Both the position numbers and the translations under genes were made by a program. A stretch of 64,000 nt of DNA from positions 6,944,001 to 7,008,000 of the forward strand of contig OY294049.1 of NCBI GenBank assembly GCA_958510825.1, read 5' to 3'. The notes beneath the pieces were generated by a model. That model was not told the DNA's origin and ran no database searches. It worked only from the letters and a program-made list of their open reading frames with translations. This document shows positions 56,366 through 64,000 of this stretch, piece after piece. Position 1 is the first letter of the stretch. Each line of letters opens with the position of its first letter. The stretch is from Brachypterus glaber (taxonomy: Eukaryota > Arthropoda > Insecta > Coleoptera > Kateretidae).

Positions 56366-57239
56366 TAATTATAATTATTATTTGTAGAGTAGCTCATGTG
56401 TTCCTTAGGAAACTTATGACCTACTCTTAAATTTGACAACCAGTGATAATAGTCCATTGTGTGTGAAGATTTTGTACTTGTTTCTGTGTTTAGTGAGCTC
56501 TTTTATGTATTCTTTAATAATTTTGTATACAGGGTGATCAGTAACTGGCATGCCAAAATTAAAGAGGTAATTCTACATTCAAAAAAATAAAAAAAAAATC
56601 CCATGAAAGTTGGCCCTTTAAAATTGCAATAAAAATAAGGTTTTTAATTAATAACTCTGATACTCTTTAAGCTTTTTTTGTACCACCGATTGTCTAATAT
56701 CATAAGGATCAACTTAATATCGACAATCTCGATTTATTTCGATTTTAAATTTTTAACTTCGGATTCGGGTTCAGCTACCTCAGGTTAACAGGTAACTAAT
56801 TTTCGGCATAAAATTTGGAAATTTTTAAAATTTCAAAGCCATATTGGATCCGCCATTTTGAAACTTAAATTTTTCACATCAGTTTCTGTTTCAGCAACCT
56901 CAGACACCCTAAGATACCAATTTTAAAGCATATTATGTAATCTGTAAAAATTATAATTAATTTGTCTATTTTAAAAAGTTTTAAACAATTATCTCGAAAA
57001 CGGTGTGGAGTAGAAAAATTAGTTTTGAGGCTTTTAGTAACTAGGCATTAGGTAGATTCATAATCCGTTGACAAAACCCAGGTACCTGTGTTTTATTTTG
57101 TAGAGCTGTAAGTGACTGAACTATTGAGAGAACCGTAATTTGCAATTTAAAAATAGATAAAAAAGGTTTTAGTTTAGCAATTGAGAATGGAATTAAATTA
57201 ACCAAATTAAAAAAAATGCATGTAAAAATAATAAGATAA
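56366..57239. other. Transposon debris 5' of the non-LTR element
   Basis: TACAGGGTGATCAGTAACTG at 56529 is a GGGTG-type end. Two units related to the CTGCCCAGT-family array (TTTCAGCAACCTCAGACACC) lie at 56765-56935. The last 150 bases before the ORF include two short open stretches separated by stops, possibly a decayed ORF1 end, but this is not certain. Confidence 0.45.
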
Positions 57240-60158
57240 GTAATAATTGTGGAGGATATAGCGGATGCTGTAAAGGTGGTAGTTAGTGATAGATTATTAA
57301 ATGTTTTACATATTAACATTAGATCAATAAATCATAATTTTGATCAATTAATAGCGTACCTAAATATTATACCAATCAAAAATATTGATGTAATAATTTT
57401 ATCGGAGACATGGGGAGTGAATGATGTAAGTAATTTTAATATTCTTAATTTTAATATTTTTTATAGTAACTCTAGGTTCAATCAAAACGACGGATGTATT
57501 GTTTATATACGAGAATCAATTAATGCTAATGTCGAAATAGTAAAAACAAGACAAATGAATTTTCTGAGATGTGTTTTTGAAATAAATAATTATACTTATG
57601 GAATAACATCCTGCTATAGACCTCATGGTTCTAATGTTACAATTTTCAACGCGGATTTAGATAATTTTTACCAGAAAATAGAAAAAAGTGACATTGAAAT
57701 CTTTTCAGGTGATATAAACATCAATTTGCTAGATAGAAACAATAGCGACGTCAATGATTATTTAGACATATTTTATCAACATCAAATGTTTTCTTATGTA
57801 ACTGTGCCAACAAGAAATCAAAGATCTCTAATAGATCATTTCTTATTAGGATTAAAAAACAGTAATATACGCAAAAAAACTATTATTTCTTCCTATTTAT
57901 TCCAAACGGGTCTAACTGATCACGATTTTATATTTTTAAGAATAGGTGACTTAACATTAAAAAATAATTTAGTAAATAATTGCAATAATAAAATTAAGGA
58001 ATTTAATAAAATTGATTATGTAGCTTTAAAAGATAAGTTAAAAAACGAGGATTGGTTCAGTACACTCCAAGACACAAATGTTGAAAATTGTTACAATGAA
58101 TTTTTAAGTAAGATACTAAATTATATCAACATTTGTAAAAAAACTGTTAAAATTTCAAACAATAAAAACACAAAAATAAAACCATGGGTAACCATCGGAC
58201 TTGTTAACGCAATTAGACATAGAGATCAATTAAAAAAACAGTTAACTAAAACTTATACTGAAAACCTAAATGAACAGTACAAAGCCTATAGAAACAAATT
58301 AAACAAACTACTAAAAATAACAAAAAGTGAATATTATGAGAACGAATTAAATAGTGCAAAAAATAACATTAAAAAAACTTGGAAGGTTATTAATGAGGCC
58401 TCTAATACTAATAAGAAAAGAAAAACTGAAAATTATGACATAACTAACACAGGAGGTAGTAAAATAGTTGGGGATAAGAATAAAGCTAACCATTTTATTA
58501 GTTTTTTTGCTAATGTTGGTGAGAATATGGTAAAGAACATTGACAGCGTTAATGTGCAAACAGAAAATGAACATTCCAGTTTAAATTCACTATTTCTTAG
58601 ACCTATCTCGGAAAATGATTTGATTAAACATATCTCAAATTTAAACAATAAATCGGCTCCTGGTCCTGATGGGATATCAGCTAATACTATTATAACTATT
58701 CAGAAATACATAATACCACCTAGGATATACATTTTTAATCTTATTTTAGAGAAAGGTGTGATTCCCAAGGCAATGAAGGAATCTGTAATTACTCCAGTGT
58801 TTAAATCTGGTACAAAAAATCTAGCAACCAACTATCGTCCAATCTCTGTAATAAGTATATTAGCTAAAATTTTTGAACAATGCTTAAAAAGTCGTCTCAT
58901 GGATTTTCTAGAAAATAACAACCTACTCAGTAAGAAACAATTTGGCTTTAGGAAGGGAATTAGCACGGAAAATGCTGTTTTAGATTTTTACAAAGTTATT
59001 ATCAATAACTTAAATACTAAAAAAAAATGCTTATCTGTTTTCTTAGATCTAGCTAAGGCTTTTGACACGGTGGACCACAAAATACTTTTGAGAAGACTAC
59101 AAAAAATTGGCATAAGAGGTTTAGCTTTATCAATTTTTAAAAGTTATTTAGTTGAACGGGTCCAACGTGTCAAAATAAACGGTTCTTTAAGCGATCCACT
59201 TTTTGTTATCAGGGGCGTGCCTCAGGGAACAGTTATGGGCCCAATTCTATTTTTAATTTATATAAATAGCATTTATAATATAATTAACTTTCCCGGTGAA
59301 ATCTTTTCCTACGCAGATGATACAGCCTTGGTATTTCTAGGAGATTCATGGGATATTGTCTACAAAAAAGCAGAACACGGACTTACGCTGATAAAACTCT
59401 GGCTAGATACAAGCCTCCTCAGTCTTAATGTTGACAAAACTAAATTCTTAACTTTTTCTGCGACTTCCACTGATCAACCTGTATGTGACTTTTTAAAAAT
59501 TCATACATTTAATTGTAACAGAGATCAATGTAACTGCTCCGATGTTAAACGTACAACTTATATTAAATACCTTGGAGTCATTGTGGATCAACACTTGAAA
59601 TGGAATGAACATATTAATTATTTAAACACTAGACTGAGGAGGCTCATTTACAAGTTTTATCAGCTTCGAGATATACTTTCTAATAAACTTATACTTATTG
59701 TGTACAGAGCTTTGGTCGAATCGTTGCTTAGATATTGCATTTGTATCTGGGATGGATTACTGGATAATACCCTTCATGGCTTGGCAGTTACCCAAAATAC
59801 GTTATTAAAAATTATTCTTAATAAATCAAGAAGGTTTTCCACTGATATTTTATATAAAGAAAATAATATATTTACAATTAGACAACTTTATGTATATCAA
59901 ATTATACTGTGGACTCATAATAACAGAGAAAACTTGCCAGTAGTAGTTCATAATCAAAAAACAAGATCGATTAGTAATGATAGTATATCTGTACCCCGAT
60001 TTATTAAAGCTCACACTCAAAGGTCAATTCTTTTTTACGGACCAAAATTTTATAACCTAATTCCAAATGAAATTAGGTGTTTAAATAAAAATAGGTTTAA
60101 ACGAGAACTTAAAACGTTTGTAATAAATAATAATTCACTCATTCACTCCATGTTGTAG
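57240..60158 (+). CDS. Non-LTR retrotransposon pol: AP endonuclease plus reverse transcriptase
   Basis: About 970 codons, uninterrupted, ending at TAG 60156-60158. Numbering from the GTG at 57249, an AP-like endonuclease occupies about 15-230. It shows HIN (21-23), SETW with Glu53, GDININ (154-159), IDH (195-197) and TDH (223-225), all expected catalytic positions. The reverse transcriptase occupies about 440-740. It shows APGPDG (470-475), LDLAKAFDTVDH with Asp600 and Asp606, GVPQG (656-660) and the catalytic YADD (688-691). A CNRDQCNCSD stretch lies after it. The protein nicks target DNA and copies its own RNA at the nick. Motif style (HINIRS, SETWG, YADDTAL) points to the CR1/L2-like group. 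The clade call is tentative. There is no ATG between the upstream stop (57237-57239) and the endonuclease motifs. So the copy either lost its start, is 5'-truncated, or is translated by non-AUG initiation or from a splice. Confidence 0.9.
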   Translation, partial: VIIVEDIADAVKVVVSDRLLNVLHINIRSINHNFDQLIAYLNIIPIKNIDVIILSETWGVNDVSNFNILNFNIFYSNSRFNQNDGCIVYIRESINANVEIVKTRQMNFLRCVFEINNYTYGITSCYRPHGSNVTIFNADLDNFYQKIEKSDIEIFSGDININLLDRNNSDVNDYLDIFYQHQMFSYVTVPTRNQRSLIDHFLLGLKNSNIRKKTIISSYLFQTGLTDHDFIFLRIGDLTLKNNLVNNCNNKIKEFNKIDYVALKDKLKNEDWFSTLQDTNVENCYNEFLSKILNYINICKKTVKISNNKNTKIKPWVTIGLVNAIRHRDQLKKQLTKTYTENLNEQYKAYRNKLNKLLKITKSEYYENELNSAKNNIKKTWKVINEASNTNKKRKTENYDITNTGGSKIVGDKNKANHFISFFANVGENMVKNIDSVNVQTENEHSSLNSLFLRPISENDLIKHISNLNNKSAPGPDGISANTIITIQKYIIPPRIYIFNLILEKGVIPKAMKESVITPVFKSGTKNLATNYRPISVISILAKIFEQCLKSRLMDFLENNNLLSKKQFGFRKGISTENAVLDFYKVIINNLNTKKKCLSVFLDLAKAFDTVDHKILLRRLQKIGIRGLALSIFKSYLVERVQRVKINGSLSDPLFVIRGVPQGTVMGPILFLIYINSIYNIINFPGEIFSYADDTALVFLGDSWDIVYKKAEHGLTLIKLWLDTSLLSLNVDKTKFLTFSATSTDQPVCDFLKIHTFNCNRDQCNCSDVKRTTYIKYLGVIVDQHLKWNEHINYLNTRLRRLIYKFYQLRDILSNKLILIVYRALVESLLRYCICIWDGLLDNTLHGLAVTQNTLLKIILNKSRRFSTDILYKENNIFTIRQLYVYQIILWTHNNRENLPVVVHNQKTRSISNDSISVPRFIKAHTQRSILFYGPKFYNLIPNEIRCLNKNRFKRELKTFVINNNSLIHSML

Positions 60159-60398
60159 TACAGAATAATAACTTTACATCGACTAATCCACTCTCTAATA
60201 TCCTTGTCGTTTTTGCTTTCCATCTCTTTCGCTTGCGCCGCATCCTCATTTTTATGTTTTTTGTTAGTGTATCTTATGTATATCTTATTTAGTTTACTTA
60301 ACTTAATTAAAATAGATTATTTAGTAAATGATCTGCACACAAATGCAAATTTAGGCAGATTATATTATATCAAAATTTTGTAAAGGCAAGTTATTAAA
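60159..60398 (+). other. 3' UTR of the non-LTR element
   Basis: AT-rich, with a GC-richer patch CTCTTTCGCTTGCGCCGCAT at 60223-60242, which could be the recognition segment for its reverse transcriptase. Ends at an AATAAA signal. Confidence 0.6.
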
Positions 60399-60443
60399 TA
60401 AATTGAATTGAAATTGAAATTGAAATTGAAATTGAAAATTGAA
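60399..60443 (+). repeat. AAATTG-type tail repeat of the non-LTR element
   Basis: AATTGAATTG followed by about five AAATTG units, then AAAATTG. Confidence 0.85.
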
Positions 60444-60735
60444 TAATACAATTTATATCATTTTGCGATGAAAAAAATATAAAAGTTGTTTTGACATGTT
60501 GTATTATTATAAATAGTTAAAAATTAATCTTCCGAATTACACACGATTCTTAGAATTATCGAAAAAATTCACAGTTTTAATTCAAATTTTCTTTCAAAGA
60601 AAATAATTACTCCAAGGGCATCGCCCTGCATGCCTCGGTAGTAATTAGTTCCAGACAGGAATTTTTCATGGAAACAGTGATTTTTTGCCGCATAATTCTC
60701 AGCCTCTTGTATATGATAAATTATCGAAAACATTT
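60444..60735. other. Short AT-rich spacer
   Basis: No feature recognised. Confidence 0.4.
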
Positions 60736-61006
60736 GGGAGGCATAGCGTAGTGGCTAGCGCGTATGCATAGCAAGTCTACTATCGTGAGTTCGATTCTCA
60801 CTGGCGCCGATTGGCCTTTTTCAGTTAATTAATAATTGAAATTTGTCGAAGGCGATAACGGACACTCCCTAGAAACTGGTTCGAAAGTCAGTATAAGCCG
60901 GTGGTTCCCTCTACTACTAGCCCACACAAGTCCTGGACTTAGGGGATGCTTAATTAAGTAGAATAGTACGAGGTTAAACAAACATGTATGTATGTATGTA
61001 TGTATT
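60736..61006 (+). mobile_element. tRNA-derived SINE, copy 3
   Basis: GGGAGGCATAGCGTAGTGGC head, GTGAGTTCGATTCTCACTGG B box, full body and a clean ATGT tandem tail (60984-61004). It is the cleanest copy and lies about 300 bp downstream of the non-LTR tail. The SINE tail differs from the AAATTG tail, so that element is unlikely to be its partner. Confidence 0.9.
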
Positions 61007-61608
61007 TTATTCTCGTTTCAAACTATAAAAGGCTTATCTAACTAATACTCGTTTTAATTTTATCACTCTTTTCTGAGACCTCTTAAGATGCTAGTGGCAG
61101 CTGCGGCCGACTATTAAGATCTAAATGTCACTTAAGAAGAAATAAATTTGTTTCATTAATCGTAATTATATACGTATAGCGTTCTAACTAAAGGACAAAG
61201 AAATGAAAAGAAAATTCAAAGTGAAAATAGTGGCCCTGAAAAACTTATAACAAAAGTCATAAAGAGTCATAAAGTACAAATTGTCATAATTTAGAGAATC
61301 CGATGAAATTGAAAAACTTTTTAAATATATTAATCATTGTTGATATTCATAAAGAAAAGCCGGTTTAAAACATTTCAACTTATCAGATTGCTTCACAATA
61401 TATGGTATATTTTTTATATATAGAGCATACTACTTCTAGAATTATATATTTACTCTTTTAGAGATAGGGCCCCAGGGCCCTAGCTAGTCCTAGGCTTATC
61501 TAGGGCATGCTTTCGTAAGTAAAAATCTTTAAATATACTCAATATATTTTAGTAGTGTTAGATAGAGAAAACAAAACTGATGGGTTCTAAAAATTAGTTC
61601 ATCATTTA
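61007..61608. other. AT-rich spacer, no gene seen
   Basis: A short GC-rich patch (GGCAGCTGCGGCC, 61096-61108) only. Confidence 0.4.
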
Positions 61609-62001
61609 TAGTCCAGTCAAATAACGAGAAATTTCTTTGTTAAATTGCAATAAAGTTTATTGCATTTAACGTACACGGACTGATATTTTAAAGGGTAGTA
61701 GTCATAGACAAGGAAAGACCTCCAAAGCCGTTGCGGAATACTGTGATAAATGTGCCTAGCGCATCTAGGATAAACTTGCACATGCGCACTACTATTGTTG
61801 TTTTTGACGAGTATTTTTAACCTTAGTTTTGTGTGTCAAATAAAAATTGTAAAAAATTCAACAAAACACAATAAATATCTACGAAGAAACGTCGAAATAG
61901 TTTTTTAAAATTATTTTATAAGAATTTTTCGAGGTGTTTTTGAGTTTCGGGATTTTGTACATCTACTTTGAGTACACCAGGGATTGACCCTTTGCTCTTC
62001 A

Positions 62002-62830
62002 CCCAGACAGCACAAAGATGATTTAAAGAGATCTTAAAGATATCGTAGCTCGTCATTCAAGACGTCTTAAGAACGTCGGTTTTCGCCGTATGTGCACCTT
62101 AAAGACGTCTTAAGGACGTCGTATGTTACAAAAGGTAACGTCTTTAAGACATCTTTTTTAAGACGCCTTAAGGCCTATCCAGAAGCTTGCATGAGAACAT
62201 AAAACATAAGAATTAGGTGCCGTGATTGGCTTACAAGATACATGGCGGCACATCAAGCCAATCACGGCATTGCATTGTTATGTATTACGTTCTTATGCGA
62301 ACCTGTGGATATGTATTTACTGACGCGTTGCACAGGTGACTTTACAACATAATACCCCCTCCCAATAGGTCATATTGATATAAAAATAATAAGAATTAGA
62401 ATGATGAATGAATGTCAAAAAAAAATCTTAAAAAATGTGTTTTTTTAATTTTTTTTTCAGTTTTTTTTTGAAAATTACTTTTTTGAATTTTTTTTTTGAA
62501 TTTTTTTTTTAATTTTTTCGTTTTTCGTAAAAAGAAAATTTAAAAAAAAATAATTTTTTTTTTAATTTTTTTGTTTTTTTGAAAAAGATTTAAAAAAAAT
62601 GGTTTGGACTTTTTTAATAGTTGATTATGGTTAATTTATTTTAAACGGTGAGTATTAAAGCTAAGACGTCTTGTACCGACACATAAAAGATATCTTATAG
62701 ACATCATAATCAGATATCCTTTAAACATCCTTAAAAAGAAGCCCATAAGATATCCTTTTTATGTCTTTAGGCGTCCAGACTTAATTAAGATCTAAAAAAG
62801 ACGTCTTTAAGATATCGTGTGCTGTCTGGG
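62002..62830. mobile_element. Element with CCCAGACAGCACA ends and AAGACGTCTT arrays
   Basis: CCCAGACAGCACAAAGATG at the left and ...GTGCTGTCTGGG at the right. Both sides carry many palindromic AAGACGTCTTAAG-type motifs (62020-62170 and 62655-62815), and the centre is a T/A-rich low-complexity tract. A CA dinucleotide flanks both ends. It is inserted in the hAT-like element. Superfamily unknown. Confidence 0.75.
62176..62311. mobile_element. 136-bp TA MITE inside the CCCAGACAGCACA element
   Basis: TATCCAGAAGCTTGCATGAG at the left and the complement ...GCGAACCTGTGGATA at the right. Arms pair through TGCCGTGATTGGCTT. TA lies at each tip, consistent with a TA target duplication. Confidence 0.75.
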
Positions 62831-63679
62831 CATAAAGCAACAACACAGGTTAGGTTTAAAGTTATAAACAAATGCAGCAGTAACAAACGACGATCTGACA
62901 GTATAAACAAACTACTAATAATTCGTCACCCCAGTATTGGTTTGCCATATCTCTATTTTTGGACATTTTAAGATTTTTACTGGGGGATTTTTGGAGATAA
63001 GACAAATGAATACTGGGGTGATGAATGTTTTTACGACCGACAGCATTTCACAGCTGATAGAGATGCGTACTGCGCAAGGTCAGATATATTGCGTTACGTC
63101 ATTTCGCTGCTCCGTTCTGTCACAAAATAAGCTTGCGCAGGCTGGACTAATGGTTCTCTTTCCATCTCTATGGTAGTAGTGGATAGTAACAGAATTTTAA
63201 GGGTGAGTGCGGTTATGTCGCTAAATATGCATCTTACGATAAAAATGCATATAACCAATTTTGATAAGAGGGAGATCTCCAACAATTTTTGTAATAAATT
63301 AAGAAATTCAAGAGCTACAAAGTTGCTTATAACTGTTATAACTTTTAACGTCCGATGAATAATTCGGCTGAAAAATGGAAAAAACCAATTTCACCTCCAA
63401 CGACTATTTTTAAATTAACTCGATTTTTATTAATATATTAAAAAAATGATTCAAACAAAAATGGTTGTAAATTTTCTTCTTAACAAAAGTGGTTATATGC
63501 GTTTTTATCGTAAGATGCATATTAGGCAACTCACCCCTAAAATTCAAGATAGAGAACACCCTTTACGCAAATCACCCAGTGAAAAACTACCAGGAGTGTT
63601 CTGTTACCATCCACTACTACCCTTTAAAATATCAGCCCGTGTACATTTATTGCAATTTACATTTATTATTTGACTGGGC

Positions 63680-64000
63680 GTTTAGTACACATAGGTATTA
63701 TATGTAAGTACAAATTGATGAACTTATGAATGTCGCGAATCATTTTCGTTTTCTCTATCTAACAGTAGTAAAATATACAAGGTATAAAAAATAAAATTGT
63801 GATTATGTTAGAAATAATTATACTAATAGCAATGTATCTACTTCGTCCAAGATACCAGAAATAATTCCTTATGAATAATAATATTATTTTTTTTATTAGA
63901 GAAAATGTTTGGACTTTTTTTTTGTAGATCAGTACATATAATGTGAGGTTCACAGCCGTTTTTCCCATGTATTTACGAGGAGTTTATTATCCGTTGTGGA
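63680..64000. other. AT-rich right edge, no gene seen
   Basis: No feature recognised. Confidence 0.4.

Larger units (their letters stand above)
57240..60443 (+). mobile_element. CR1-like non-LTR retrotransposon, probably 5'-truncated
   Basis: One long pol reading frame is followed by a 240-bp 3' UTR, an AATAAA signal (60395-60400) and a short-unit tail of ATTGAA/AATTG repeats to 60443. No poly-A tail is present. Tandem short-repeat tails are typical of CR1-related and some other APE-type clades. No ORF1 with recognisable zinc fingers or esterase motifs is seen upstream. The target duplication is not clear. Confidence 0.85.
61703..63172. mobile_element. hAT-like non-autonomous element, 8-bp target duplication
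   Basis: GTAGTAGT flanks both sides (61695-61702 and 63173-63180), and the uninterrupted target is recognisable in copy 1 (CTAGTAGTGGATGG near 10769). Ends CATAGACAAGGAAAGACC and the complement of CATAGAGATGGAAAGAGAAC form an imperfect TIR. An 8-bp duplication fits hAT. No transposase. A hairpin around CACCCCAGTATT lies at 62924-63023. Confidence 0.75.
61611..63679. mobile_element. TA-flanked long-TIR element, copy 3 (host of nested insertions)
   Basis: The left end GTCCAGTCAAATAACGAG follows TA (61609-61610). The right end is ...TTATTTGACTGGGC. Subterminal blocks match copies at 10708 and 19981. The element is split by an insertion at 61703-63172. A small extra repeat of ATTGCAATAAA lies near the left end. 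Confidence 0.8.

Noticed and set aside
57041..58648. Minus-strand ORFs overlapping the non-LTR pol
   Set aside because: They are shadows of the coding frame and contain no independent motif.

Overview
The window looks like AT-rich, repeat-dominated intergenic or intronic DNA from an arthropod, most probably an insect. The reasons are the overall composition, the dense mix of short DNA transposons (TA, TWA, 8-bp and 5-bp target duplications), a CR1-like non-LTR retrotransposon with a short tandem tail, a tRNA-derived SINE in three copies, and foldback elements. I see no complete host gene, no rRNA, no functional tRNA, no CRISPR and no bacterial-style operon. The exact taxon cannot be fixed from the sequence alone.

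Layout. 0-6 kb: inverted-repeat MITEs, a long-TIR transposon (1377-2804) carrying the C-terminal CXC-domain remnant of a protein, the first SINE copy (4912-5200) and the first copy of a double-hairpin repeat (5554-5967). 6-10 kb: tandem repeats, a CpG-rich island near 8.1 kb and an A-rich array. 10-16 kb: a foldback, a TA-flanked transposon, then a segmental tandem duplication (11741-13390 and 13666-15548) full of hairpins and PIF/Harbinger-like MITEs. 16-21 kb: a decayed piggyBac transposase (minus strand), several MITEs, an element built from opposed arrays of a GGCGCGGTAA motif, and a second copy of the 10.7-kb transposon. 21-32 kb: tandem repeats and foldbacks, including a TA-flanked element with an exon-like ORF (29722-29882).

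32-41 kb: a decayed repeat array, an unrecognised but clearly coding 208-codon ORF (33434-34060), a 1.17-kb foldback, and further copies of the dispersed families. 42-44 kb is the most notable stretch: two identical 97-bp arms in opposite orientation, each holding a complete type I hammerhead ribozyme, followed by a Transib-like element whose ends read CACAGTG and which is flanked by a 5-bp repeat. 44-57 kb: more foldbacks, a reverse-strand SINE and a 16-bp minisatellite.

57-60.4 kb: a CR1-like non-LTR retrotransposon whose endonuclease and reverse transcriptase are intact but which has no usable ATG. 60.7-64 kb: a third SINE, then a four-level nest of DNA elements. The coding capacity seen (non-LTR pol, piggyBac relic, CXC remnant) belongs to mobile elements. 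The non-autonomous elements would need proteins supplied from elsewhere in the genome.
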